DNA from: Sphingobacteriales bacterium
Lineage (GTDB): Bacteria; Bacteroidota; Bacteroidia; Chitinophagales; Chitinophagaceae
Assembly (NCBI GenBank): GCA_016235125.1
Contig: JACRLZ010000002.1
Coordinates: 930,001-994,000 of the forward strand
DNA: 64,000 bases
Direction: 5' to 3'
The notes below the pieces were generated by a model. The model was not told the origin of the DNA. It saw only the letters and a list, made by a program, of their open reading frames with translations, and searched no databases. Of this stretch, positions 42,981-51,254 are shown one piece after another. Position 1 is the stretch's first letter. The number at the start of each line of letters is the position of its first letter. The position numbers and the translations under genes were made by a program.

Positions 42981-43976
42981 ATGGCTGTAAGATTTTCAAG
43001 AGAAACATACCTGTACTGGTACGAACTGATGGAGTTGATCCGCCAGTTTGAACTCATGGCTGAAGAAAAGTACAAGATGGAAGGAAAGATCCGTGGTTTC
43101 TTTCATGCCTATGTTGGGCAGGAAGCTATTGCAGCAGGTTGTATGACAGCTACAAGACCAGAAGATCTTATCATCACTGCTTACCGTGATCACGGGCTGG
43201 CGATTGCGAAAGGGGTTTCGGTAAACAGCTGCATGGCTGAATTGTATGGCAAAGCAACAGGTTGTGCCAAAGGGAAGGGTGGCAGTATGCACTTCTTTGG
43301 CAAGGATGTAAATTTTTACGGGGGTCATGGAATTGTTGGCGCACAGATAGGAACCGGAGCTGGCCTTGCATTTGCCGAGCAGTATCGTGGCACTGATAAT
43401 GTGGTTCTTTGTTTTTTTGGCGATGGCGCTGCAAGGCAGGGCATGCTGCATGAAACATTCAATCTTGCCATGCTGTGGAAACTACCTGTGATCTTTATTT
43501 GCGAAAACAATAATTACGCAATGGGTACTTCGGTGGAACGTACTTCCAACGTAATTGATATTTATAAACTGGCCGATGCCTATGAAATGCCGGCAGATAC
43601 GATTGATGGCATGAGTACAGAAGCTGTTCATGATGGCGTAAGCAGGGCAGTGAAAAGAGCAAGAGAAAAAGGCGGGCCTACCTTACTTGAAATTAAAACA
43701 TACCGGTATAAAGGTCACTCAATCAGTGATCCGCAAAAATACCGGAGCAAGGAAGAAGTGGATGAATACAAGAGCAAGGATCCGATACAACAAATGCTGA
43801 AAACGATCCTGGAGAATAACCTTGCCTTGCAGGAAGAAATAGACGCCATCAACAAAAGAGTGGATGGCATTGTGACCGAATCGGTGAAGTTTGCCGAAGA
43901 AAGCCCATGGCCGGATGACAGCGAAGTGCTGAAAGACATTTATGTTGACAAAAACTATCCTTTTATTGTTGACTGA
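42981..43976 (+). CDS. pdhA: Pyruvate dehydrogenase E1 component, alpha subunit
   Basis: 331 residues, matching the alpha subunit of the heterotetrameric E1. MELIRQFELMAEEKYKMEGK, FFHAYVGQEAIAAG, YRDHGLA, GKGGSMHFF and the thiamine-diphosphate motif GDGAARQGMLHETFN ending in ICENNNYAMGTS are all clear. It makes acetyl-CoA from pyruvate with E1 beta, E2 and E3, which are not in the window. An active-site loop containing phosphorylation-like serines (YKGHSISDP) is present. The TPR gene follows by 33 bp. Confidence 0.96.
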   Translation: MAVRFSRETYLYWYELMELIRQFELMAEEKYKMEGKIRGFFHAYVGQEAIAAGCMTATRPEDLIITAYRDHGLAIAKGVSVNSCMAELYGKATGCAKGKGGSMHFFGKDVNFYGGHGIVGAQIGTGAGLAFAEQYRGTDNVVLCFFGDGAARQGMLHETFNLAMLWKLPVIFICENNNYAMGTSVERTSNVIDIYKLADAYEMPADTIDGMSTEAVHDGVSRAVKRAREKGGPTLLEIKTYRYKGHSISDPQKYRSKEEVDEYKSKDPIQQMLKTILENNLALQEEIDAINKRVDGIVTESVKFAEESPWPDDSEVLKDIYVDKNYPFIVD

Positions 43977-44009
43977 GTAAAACAAAATTCATAAACTGAA
44001 AATTATATT

Positions 44010-44702
44010 ATGGCAGATAAGAAACAAGTGCCGGATACCGGGAGCAATGAGGCGGTGATCGCTAAAGCAAAAGACTTCTGGACCAAATACAGCATACCTG
44101 TAATTATTGTCGCTGCACTCCTTATTCTGGGTTTTGGCGGATGGTATGGTTATAAGATTTTTTTTAAGGAACCCAAAGAAGCAAAAGCAGCTGAGGCAAT
44201 GTTTAAAGCCGAGGAGTATTACAGGATTGACTCAACCAGTAAAGCGCTGAATGGCGACGGACAGTATGATGGTTTCCTTCGTATCGCAAGCAAGTACAAA
44301 GGAACTGATGCAGCAAAGCTGGCTAATTTTTATATCGGCAGTTGTTACATCAAGCTAAATGATAATGAAAATGCGGTGAAATACCTGAAAAAGTTCAGTA
44401 CCAATTCACTTCCATTGCAGGCAAGAGCTTATAAACTTCTTGGCGATGCTTATGGTGATCTGGGAAAAAATAGCGAGGCATTGGACTATTATAAAAAAGC
44501 GGCTCATCATTTCGAGAAAGATGATAAGGCCTCGGCAGAAGCATTATTCATGGCTGCTTACTTAGCCGACAGGGTAATGAAAAATTCGAAAGAGGCGATT
44601 GAATTGTATAAAGAACTGAAAGAAAAATTTCCAAACACAAGCCAGGCAAGGGATGCCGATAATTATCTTGCCCAGCTGGGTGTTTATAGTTCCGAAAATT
44701 AA
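44010..44702 (+). CDS. Single-pass membrane protein with TPR domain
   Basis: 230 residues. One transmembrane helix near residue 30-50 (IPVIIVAALLILGFGGWYGY) followed by tetratricopeptide-type helices (AKLANFYIGSCYIKLNDNEN, ARAYKLLGDAYGDLGKNSEA, AEALFMAAYLADRVMKNSKE). The shape resembles YfgM-type inner-membrane TPR proteins, with the helices in the periplasm. It follows pdhA closely; a functional link is unlikely. Confidence 0.85.
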   Translation: MADKKQVPDTGSNEAVIAKAKDFWTKYSIPVIIVAALLILGFGGWYGYKIFFKEPKEAKAAEAMFKAEEYYRIDSTSKALNGDGQYDGFLRIASKYKGTDAAKLANFYIGSCYIKLNDNENAVKYLKKFSTNSLPLQARAYKLLGDAYGDLGKNSEALDYYKKAAHHFEKDDKASAEALFMAAYLADRVMKNSKEAIELYKELKEKFPNTSQARDADNYLAQLGVYSSEN

Positions 44703-44782
44703 ATTTGCCGGATATCGGGATTTAAACTGAAGAGGCGTTCTGAAAAGGATGCCTTTCTTACTTTTGGAGAATATTATAAAAC

Positions 44783-45502
44783 TTGAACATTCAGCTTTTC
44801 ATACCCTGTTTTGTTGACCAGCTTTATCCGGAGACTGCATTTAATATGATCAAGGTACTGGAGAAAGCAGGTTGCACCGTTAGCTATAATACCTCCCAAA
44901 CCTGTTGTGGTCAGCCGGCCTTTAATGCAGGTTTCTGGGATGAGGCAAAATCCGTTTGTACAAAATTCATAAAAGATTTCAATGGTAGTGATTGCATTGT
45001 CACACCCAGCGCCAGCTGCGCAGGATTTATCAGAAATTATTATGGTAAGCTCTTTGACAACTCTTCCGTTCATAATGAAGTGAAAGACCTGGGTAAAAGA
45101 GTATTTGAGTTTTCTGAGTTTATGATACAGATATTGAAAGTAGAAGATGTTGGCGCTGTATTGAAAGGAAAAGCTACTTATCATGATTCATGCGCCGGCC
45201 TCAGGGAATGCAGAATAAAAGAAGAGCCCCGGAAATTATTATCCCGGGTTAAAGGACTAAAGTTGATTGAAATGAATGATGTGGAAACCTGTTGTGGGTT
45301 TGGGGGAACCTTTGCGGTGAAGTTTGAAGCCATATCCATAGCAATGGGAGAGCAGAAGGTGGAAAATGCTTTAGCTACCGGCGCTGATTATCTTATCTCA
45401 ACCGATCTTTCCTGCCTGATGCATTTGCAGGGATACATTAACCATAAAGGATATAAATTGCAGACGATGCATATAGCGGATGTGCTGGCATCCGGATATT
45501 AA
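44783..45502 (+). CDS. Cysteine-rich (CCG) Fe-S protein, LutA-like
   Basis: 239 residues, starting at TTG 44783 (MNIQLFIPCFVDQLYPETAF). No ATG fits, and the match to the family N-terminus decides the start. Two CCG domains: SQTCCGQPAFNAG near 39-51 and VETCCGFGGTFAVKF near 172-186, with TPSASCAGFIRNYY and YHDSCAGLRE between. These bind an iron-sulfur cluster in LutA and GlpC-type subunits of lactate or glycolate oxidation. LutB and LutC are not adjacent here. Its 3' end overlaps the convergent molybdoenzyme gene by 4 bp. Confidence 0.9.
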   Translation: MNIQLFIPCFVDQLYPETAFNMIKVLEKAGCTVSYNTSQTCCGQPAFNAGFWDEAKSVCTKFIKDFNGSDCIVTPSASCAGFIRNYYGKLFDNSSVHNEVKDLGKRVFEFSEFMIQILKVEDVGAVLKGKATYHDSCAGLRECRIKEEPRKLLSRVKGLKLIEMNDVETCCGFGGTFAVKFEAISIAMGEQKVENALATGADYLISTDLSCLMHLQGYINHKGYKLQTMHIADVLASGY

Positions 45503-46278
45503 AGTCCTGAAAAATAATCATAGCCTCTCTCATACCAGTAATCAGGTGGTCGCTTGTTGTCAAAGTACATAGTACCGATACGTTTAAGATGTTTGATACC
45601 ATACTTTACGGGAATAATAAGACGAAGGGGATAGCCCTGATTAAGCGGCAATGGCTTGCCATTCATTTCATAACATAATATTGTTTGCGGGTGCATGATG
45701 CATGGCATGTCGATGCCAACATAATAGCCGTTATCCGGAGTTGCCAGCCCAACATATTTCTTTGCCGTTTCATCGGTAAGTCCGAATGCTTTTACAAAAT
45801 CCCTGAAACGAACCCCTGCCCAGTGAGTGACCTGGCTCCAGCCTTCAATGCATTTAAAGTCAAAAACAATATCTGTTTTGGGAAGCTTTTGTAAATCCTC
45901 CACAGTTATCTTTAATGTGTCCCCCGATTGCAGTATCACATTCATCTTCCAGTTGGCTGAATCAAGCGGCGATCTGATCCCTTCATAGCCATTCACCCGT
46001 GGATTTGATACAGCCTTTGAAAGGGGATATTCTTTTGCAAGGTTTTTGCCCGACAAAAATGTTTTAAAAATACTTTCATTAGTGTTTAGGACATTTCTCA
46101 GCAGGGGTCTTGTTCCCTTCGCAGATGTGCTTTCATGTCTGAGCCATTTCCATCCCCAGAAAGCAGCGCCTGCAAACAGAAAGAAGAAAAAGAATGAAAT
46201 GACTGTTTTTTTCAGTATCAGCTGATCGGTGCTTAGTTTCGAATTCTTTGCGAAAATGGTTGTAAAGAAATTTGCCAT
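45499..46278 (-). CDS. Membrane-anchored molybdopterin oxidoreductase (sulfite oxidase fold)
   Basis: 259 residues. A single N-terminal transmembrane anchor (TVISFFFFFLFAGAAFWGW) replaces the Tat signal common in YedY/MsrP. The domain shows FDFKCIEGWSQVTHWAGVRF with the Mo-ligand Cys near residue 140, and GYPLRLIIPVKYGIKHLKRI, typical of the oxidoreductase molybdopterin-binding family. Paired with the cytochrome b gene 6 bp upstream on the same strand, suggesting electron flow between membrane haem and the Mo centre. Substrate unknown (sulfite, methionine sulfoxide or other). Confidence 0.85.
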   Translation of the reverse strand: MANFFTTIFAKNSKLSTDQLILKKTVISFFFFFLFAGAAFWGWKWLRHESTSAKGTRPLLRNVLNTNESIFKTFLSGKNLAKEYPLSKAVSNPRVNGYEGIRSPLDSANWKMNVILQSGDTLKITVEDLQKLPKTDIVFDFKCIEGWSQVTHWAGVRFRDFVKAFGLTDETAKKYVGLATPDNGYYVGIDMPCIMHPQTILCYEMNGKPLPLNQGYPLRLIIPVKYGIKHLKRIGTMYFDNKRPPDYWYERGYDYFSGL

Positions 46279-46284
46279 AGCTTT

Positions 46285-46974
46285 TTATTTTGAAATTTCT
46301 TCCACAGGTTTCTCTTCCTTCGTCTTTCTCACTTCAAAGCCGGTTATCATAGCCCGGAAATTATTCCACCCGGCACGGATGACCTGGAAAATATGAATGA
46401 GGAAAAAAAGTACATACCCGATCGTAAATGCAAAATGTAAAATCCGGGCAAATTTGTAGCCCCCCATCAGCCAGCAAAGCCAGCTCAACTGAACAGGTTT
46501 ATAGATTGCTAGTCCTGTAAGTAAAGACCCAATACCCATGATGATAATGGCAGTGTATGCTATCCGCTGGGCATCATTATATTTTCCTTTTACCGGCGGC
46601 GCTGATTTTCTTATATGCAGGTCATGCAGCAATACCTGCCATGATCTTTTGAAACTTCCTTTCAGCGGAACCAAATCCCGCCATTCGCCTGAAAAGATTG
46701 TATAAACAACATAGGCAATGCCATTCAGAAAAAACAGCCACATAAATAAGAAATGATAGGCCATGCCTTCAGCAAGATGTCTTTCAAGATTCAATGCCTG
46801 GTAAAAAGATTTGGGAAAGAATTTTAAAAGAGTGGTACTGCCAAAACCGATCCGGTACACATCATTAGCCCAGTAGATAAGCAAACCGCTCCAGATCATG
46901 ATCGCCAACACCGGGAAATTGATCCAGTGAAACCAGCGCACAGCCAGGGGATGTTTTTTTACAATTTCCGTCAT
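46285..46974 (-). CDS. Cytochrome b family membrane protein, partner of the molybdoenzyme
   Basis: 229 residues, about four helices with haem-ligating histidines in HPLAVRWFHWINFPVLAIMI, AYHFLFMWLFFLNGIAYVVY and FARILHFAFTIGYVLFFLIH. Resembles Ni/Fe-hydrogenase or thiosulfate-reductase type cytochrome b subunits. The C-terminal tail is charged (KTKEEKPVEEISK). Cotranscribed with the molybdoenzyme, 6 bp apart; together they form the likeliest two-gene redox unit in the window. Confidence 0.85.
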   Translation of the reverse strand: MTEIVKKHPLAVRWFHWINFPVLAIMIWSGLLIYWANDVYRIGFGSTTLLKFFPKSFYQALNLERHLAEGMAYHFLFMWLFFLNGIAYVVYTIFSGEWRDLVPLKGSFKRSWQVLLHDLHIRKSAPPVKGKYNDAQRIAYTAIIIMGIGSLLTGLAIYKPVQLSWLCWLMGGYKFARILHFAFTIGYVLFFLIHIFQVIRAGWNNFRAMITGFEVRKTKEEKPVEEISK

Positions 46975-47060
46975 AAGCTATTGCAGGTTTTGTATTTGAA
47001 AGTTAAACAAAATTAAGATGGGCACAGCGGCAAAATTGTCAGACAAATTGCCAAAACAAA

Positions 47061-47088
47061 AACTCCGGGCTCAAACCGGAGTTTTTTT
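47061..47088. terminator. Rho-independent terminator, bidirectional
   Basis: AACTCCGG/CCGGAGTT with a 7-base loop and T-runs on both strands; ends the fasciclin gene leftwards before the cytochrome b gene begins. Confidence 0.85.
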
Positions 47089-47111
47089 GTCGGACAGGTT
47101 AATGATCCTTT

Positions 47112-47678
47112 TTATTTGGGAAGCACTACATGATCAATAACATGTATCACGCCATTGCTTTGATAAACATTGCTGATGGTGATCTGTGCCATTCCGCCAT
47201 TTTCATCCTTCAGCCAGTATTTAGCATTCTTTTTTGATACCCACAGTTTGCCGCCGGCAACTGTTGTTAATTCCGCACTGCCGTTTCCCTTTTTGATCCA
47301 CTCGTCCAGCTCTTTGGTTCCGAGACGACCCGCTACAACATGATAAGTGAGGATACCGGTAAGCTTGGCTTTGTTTTCAGGCATTACCAAAGTTTCTACT
47401 GTTCCTTTTGGAAGAAGGTCGAAGGCTGCATTCGTTGGTGCGAATACAGTAAACGGGCCTGCACTCTGTAAAGTTTCTACCAAACCCGCCGCTTTTACAG
47501 CAGCTACCAGGGTAGTGTGGTCTTTGGAATTAATGGCATTCTCCACAATGTTTTTAGAAGGATACATCGGGGCGCCACCCACTTCCACTGTTTTTTCGTC
47601 CATCATTTTCTGGGCAGAAGCGGCATTGAATGTAAAAGCCGCAGCCAGCATCAATGCAATTGATTTAAGAGATTTCAT
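47112..47678 (-). CDS. Secreted fasciclin-domain protein
   Basis: 188 residues from ATG at 47678; a much longer open frame from 48032 is antisense to the EVE gene and rejected. Signal peptide ending FTFNAASAQ. A single fasciclin domain: KNIVENAINSKDHTTLVAAV, GPFTVFAPTNAAFDLLP, LTYHVVAGRL and the end NGVIHVIDHVVLPK. Extracellular or periplasmic adhesion-type domain. Upstream of the start lies a purine-rich region without a clear -7 box. Confidence 0.92.
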   Translation of the reverse strand: MKSLKSIALMLAAAFTFNAASAQKMMDEKTVEVGGAPMYPSKNIVENAINSKDHTTLVAAVKAAGLVETLQSAGPFTVFAPTNAAFDLLPKGTVETLVMPENKAKLTGILTYHVVAGRLGTKELDEWIKKGNGSAELTTVAGGKLWVSKKNAKYWLKDENGGMAQITISNVYQSNGVIHVIDHVVLPK

Positions 47679-47815
47679 GGTTTTAATTTTAGATTTAAAT
47701 ATTTTAATTGATGAAACCAGATACGGCAATTGAAAAAGTCCCGGATTGAAAAAAATCAGAAATTTATTTTTCAACTTCCCTGTAATTTTGAAATCCACAT
47801 TTAAACTTTCAACGT

Positions 47816-48226
47816 ATGGCATACTGGCTGGTAAAATCTGAACCGTCCACCTACAGTTGGGACCAATTGGTAAAAGAAAAACAAACTTGCTGGAGTGGCG
47901 TACGCAACTATGCCGCCCGGCTGCATCTGAAGAACATGAAAAGGGGAGATGAGGTATTCTTTTATCACAGCAATGAGGGAACCGATATTGTCGGCATTGC
48001 CAAAGTAGTAAAGGAAGCCTACCAGGATCCAACCACTGATGATGACCGCTGGGTGGCTGTTGATTTTGCTCCTGTTAAAAAATTAAAGAATCCTGTTACA
48101 TTGGAAACAATTAAAAAGGACAAACGTCTTGCAAACATGGCTCTTGTAAGAATTGGAAGATTATCCTGCCAGCCTGTAACAGATGCTGAGTGGAAAACGG
48201 TTTTGGAACTGGCGGATGAGAAGTAG
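47816..48226 (+). CDS. EVE-domain protein
   Basis: 136 residues. MAYWLVKSEPSTYSWDQLVK, CWSGVRNYAARLHLKNMKRG and DEVFFYHSNEGTDIVGIAKV are signature parts of the EVE domain (PUA-like fold), which binds modified bases in nucleic acids. Full length for a stand-alone EVE protein. Overlaps, on the other strand, only the spurious upstream part of the fasciclin frame. Confidence 0.93.
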   Translation: MAYWLVKSEPSTYSWDQLVKEKQTCWSGVRNYAARLHLKNMKRGDEVFFYHSNEGTDIVGIAKVVKEAYQDPTTDDDRWVAVDFAPVKKLKNPVTLETIKKDKRLANMALVRIGRLSCQPVTDAEWKTVLELADEK

Positions 48227-48339
48227 TTTCTTGCTGACCTTCTTTGTTACGAAAATCCTTTAACAATTTGGAAAGGTTACTTTTTTATCGTTCGAAGAAT
48301 CAATGACTGATTCTCTTTTAACCCTTAAAAAGTATAGCC

Positions 48340-48726
48340 ATGAAAAATGTATTGATCGGGCTGCTCATCGTAGCAGCCGGTACAGGAGCTTTCTTTCTGC
48401 TCCGCAAAAAAAAGAACTCAGATGTCAAGAACGAAATCAACAAAGAATGGATCGCTGGTAAATGGAAGGCCGATGCCGGAAAGGATTCCGCTTTCAGTTC
48501 TTACCAATACGATTTTCTGAAAGACGGAAATATAATCCGCTCTGTAAGCGATTCAGTAAAGGCAGACACTTTACACTACGAATGGAACAAGGTCAATGAA
48601 TTGGTTTGGAAAGAAAAGGCTGACGATTCAACCGGCAAAACATTTTCGGTTGTTAAACTAACCCAGGATAGCCTGCAGGTGCAGTCGAAAGACAGTTTAT
48701 TGATTTTGTTTACCAAACTAAAATAA
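48340..48726 (+). CDS. Membrane-anchored small hypothetical protein
   Basis: 128 residues; one N-terminal helix (VLIGLLIVAAGTGAFFLL) with a basic stop-transfer (RKKKNS), then a small domain (KEWIAGKWKADAGKDSAFSS, then YQYDFLKDGNIIRS) with the strand pattern of lipocalin-like small proteins. No named family certain. A terminator follows at once. Confidence 0.75.
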   Translation: MKNVLIGLLIVAAGTGAFFLLRKKKNSDVKNEINKEWIAGKWKADAGKDSAFSSYQYDFLKDGNIIRSVSDSVKADTLHYEWNKVNELVWKEKADDSTGKTFSVVKLTQDSLQVQSKDSLLILFTKLK

Positions 48727-48731
48727 CCGAT

Positions 48732-48765
48732 AGTCCCGTTTCAAAAAAGAAGCGGGATTGTTTTT
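48732..48765 (+). terminator. Rho-independent terminator
   Basis: AGTCCCGTTTC/GAAGCGGGATT with A-loop and TTTTT, just after the small membrane protein gene. Confidence 0.85.
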
Positions 48766-48818
48766 ATGCAAAATGTATATACCCGCATCTCATTCCCAAA
48801 CTCCAAAAATTTATTGTC

Positions 48819-50483
48819 ATGAAAATCAGAATCGCTGTTTTAGCAGCACTGTTATGTACTGTCATTGCCTGCAATCAGCATACAAACAATTCCTCATCAA
48901 AAGCTGAGAAACTAAAGGTTCAGGAAGTAACAATGGCCCCTGTGAGTAAGGATGAGGCAAAGATGGCGCCTCCACCTTCACAACAACAAAATTTTACCAC
49001 AAATGAAATTAAGCCTGGTGAACAAATGGACGATGGAAAACAAGTACTTGAGAATGAAAGATTCAATACCGAAGACTACGACAACATAGTTGAAAATAAA
49101 TTCCTCGCCACCACTCAAAACCCGCTTTCCACTTTTTCCATTGATGTGGATGAAGCCGCTTATAGCAATATCAGGCGCTATCTGGAAAATGGTTCCATGC
49201 CGCCAGCAGGCGCTGTGCGGATTGAAGAAATGATAAACTACTTTGACTATAATTACGAAAAGCCAGCAAATGATGACCCCTTTAATGTGATCACGGAAAT
49301 AGCTGACTGTCCATGGAGCCCCCAGCATAAACTGGTGCATATCGGTTTGCAGGGAAAAGAAATACCAGTTGACAATCTTCCTCCCTCCAATATGGTTTTC
49401 CTGGTTGACGTTTCAGGCTCAATGGATGAACCTAATAAATTACCATTGGTAAAAGCATCAATGAATATGCTGGTTGACCAGTTGAGGGAAAAAGATAAAG
49501 TGGCGATTGTGGTGTATGCAGGCAATGCAGGGTTGGTGCTTCCTTCAACAAACGGGACAAACAAAACCAAAATCAAAGAAGCGATTGATAACCTGGAAGC
49601 AGGCGGTTCCACCGCCGGTGGCGAAGGGATAAAACTGGCTTATAAGACAGCGAGGGAAAATTTCATTAAAGGGGGTAACAACAGGATCATTCTTGCAACC
49701 GATGGAGATTTTAATGTAGGCCCAAGCAGCGATGATGAACTGGTGAGGATGATAGAACAGGAAAGAAAGAGCGGCGTATTTCTTTCAATACTCGGTTATG
49801 GCATGGGGAATTACAAGGACAATAAAATGCAGCAACTGGCTGATAAAGGAAATGGAAACCATTCTTACATTGATAATATCAATGAAGCGAGAAAAGTGCT
49901 GGTAAATGAATTTGGCAGCACATTGTTCACCATTGCCAAAGATGTAAAGATTCAGATCGAATTTAATCCGGCAAAAGTACAGGCTTATCGCCTGGTAGGA
50001 TACGAGAACAGAATGCTTGCTGCGGAAGATTTTAATGATGATGCAAAAGATGCCGGCGAACTGGGAAGCGGCCATACCGTTACAGCTTTATATGAAATAA
50101 TACCGGTGGGAGTGAAGGATGACTTTACCAAATCTGTTGACCCGCTGAAATACCAGTCAAACGAAAAAAAAGTTATCAGTAATTCCAATGAGATGCTGAC
50201 CATAAAACTCCGTTACAAAAAGCCTGATGGAGATGTGAGTAAACTGATTGTTCATCCTGTAACAGATACGCATACAGAACTGGCAGCCACCTCAGATAAT
50301 TTCCGTTTCTCTGCTGCTGTTGCTGAATTTGGTTTGTTGCTCAGAAGCTCTGAATACAAGCAGCAATCATCCTACCAGCAGGTAGTGAATATGGCAAAAG
50401 GGGCAAAAGGTGCAGATGATAATGGCTACAGGGCTGAGTTTATAAAATTGGTGCAGTCGGCAACATCGCTGGCAAAAAATTAA
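48819..50483 (+). CDS. VWA-domain lipoprotein (YfbK-like)
   Basis: 554 residues; lipobox LLCTVIAC. The conserved von Willebrand N-terminal region (FSIDVDEAAYSNIRRYLENG) precedes the VWA domain with MIDAS motif FLVDVSGSMDEPNKLPLVKA near residue 193, LATDGDFNVG and GYGMGNYKD. The C-terminal region (KVISNSNEMLTIKLRYKKPD) corresponds to the usual extra domain of this family. Metal-dependent protein binding at the cell envelope is likely; partner unknown. Full length. Confidence 0.92.
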   Translation: MKIRIAVLAALLCTVIACNQHTNNSSSKAEKLKVQEVTMAPVSKDEAKMAPPPSQQQNFTTNEIKPGEQMDDGKQVLENERFNTEDYDNIVENKFLATTQNPLSTFSIDVDEAAYSNIRRYLENGSMPPAGAVRIEEMINYFDYNYEKPANDDPFNVITEIADCPWSPQHKLVHIGLQGKEIPVDNLPPSNMVFLVDVSGSMDEPNKLPLVKASMNMLVDQLREKDKVAIVVYAGNAGLVLPSTNGTNKTKIKEAIDNLEAGGSTAGGEGIKLAYKTARENFIKGGNNRIILATDGDFNVGPSSDDELVRMIEQERKSGVFLSILGYGMGNYKDNKMQQLADKGNGNHSYIDNINEARKVLVNEFGSTLFTIAKDVKIQIEFNPAKVQAYRLVGYENRMLAAEDFNDDAKDAGELGSGHTVTALYEIIPVGVKDDFTKSVDPLKYQSNEKKVISNSNEMLTIKLRYKKPDGDVSKLIVHPVTDTHTELAATSDNFRFSAAVAEFGLLLRSSEYKQQSSYQQVVNMAKGAKGADDNGYRAEFIKLVQSATSLAKN

Positions 50484-50541
50484 ATCTATACTCTTTGGTT
50501 AACTGAAGGTCACTCGTTTTGCATGGGTGGCCTTGCTTTTT

Positions 50542-50549
50542 TACATTTG
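50542..50549 (+). promoter_or_regulatory. TACATTTG -7 box abutting the sirtuin start
   Basis: TACATTTG ends 3 bp before ATG 50553; supports that start over the in-frame 50523 and implies a leaderless mRNA. Confidence 0.5.
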
Positions 50550-50552
50550 GGT

Positions 50553-51254
50553 ATGGCAAAAAAGAAATTGGTAGTGCTTACCGGCGCCGGCATCAGTGCC
50601 GAAAGTGGATTGAAAACTTTCCGTGATAGTGATGGACTCTGGGAAGGATATGATGTAACTGAAGTGGCTACGCCGGGAGCATGGAGAAAAAACCCGGAAC
50701 TGGTACTGAGGTTTTATAATGAAAGAAGAAAGAATGTTGCCGATGCAAAACCCAATGCTGCACACCATGGACTTGCTGAGTTGGAAAATGATTTTAATGT
50801 AACCATCATCACTCAAAATATAGACGACTTGCATGAAAGGGCAGGCTCAACTAATATCATTCATCTGCATGGTGAGATATTTAAAATGAGGAGTGAAAGG
50901 GATGAAACACTGATAAAAGAAATCAGGGGTGATATACAATTAGGCGACCTGGCAGAAGATGGAGGGCAGTTCCGTCCGCATATTGTATGGTTCGAAGAAC
51001 CGGTACCAAAAATTGAAGAAGCTATTCCGGTTGTTTATTCGGCAGATATATTTGCCGTGGTGGGAACATCACTGGTTGTTTATCCGGCGGCAGGTTTGAT
51101 CAACTATGTTGAAATAAACACTCCGAAATATGTAATTGACAAAAAGATACCATACATGTCTGCCATGAAAAATCTTACGTTAATTGAGAAGCCGGCTACC
51201 GAAGGAGTGAGGGAGTTGCGGACTATTCTTTTAAATCATTTACAACTTCCCTGA
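50553..51254 (+). CDS. Sir2-family NAD-dependent protein deacylase lacking all cysteines
   Basis: 233 residues from ATG 50553. NAD-binding LTGAGISAESGLKTFRDSDG, TQNIDDLHERAG and catalytic His in HLHGEI are intact, as is GTSLVVYPAAGL. The FYNERRKN segment has the Tyr-x-x-Arg pair that class III sirtuins use for succinyl or malonyl lysine, so deacylation of acidic acyl groups is likely. Odd: the zinc ribbon is absent. The whole protein has no cysteine; the segment where CobB has its CxxC reads KEIRGDIQLGDLAEDGGQFR. Zinc-free sirtuins of this sort exist in the phylum to my memory. Its 3' end overlaps the convergent dehydrogenase gene by 32 bp. Confidence 0.9.
   Translation: MAKKKLVVLTGAGISAESGLKTFRDSDGLWEGYDVTEVATPGAWRKNPELVLRFYNERRKNVADAKPNAAHHGLAELENDFNVTIITQNIDDLHERAGSTNIIHLHGEIFKMRSERDETLIKEIRGDIQLGDLAEDGGQFRPHIVWFEEPVPKIEEAIPVVYSADIFAVVGTSLVVYPAAGLINYVEINTPKYVIDKKIPYMSAMKNLTLIEKPATEGVRELRTILLNHLQLP

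Noticed and set aside
47679..48032. Upstream extension of the fasciclin frame
   Set aside because: Antisense to the EVE gene; the signal peptide begins at 47678.
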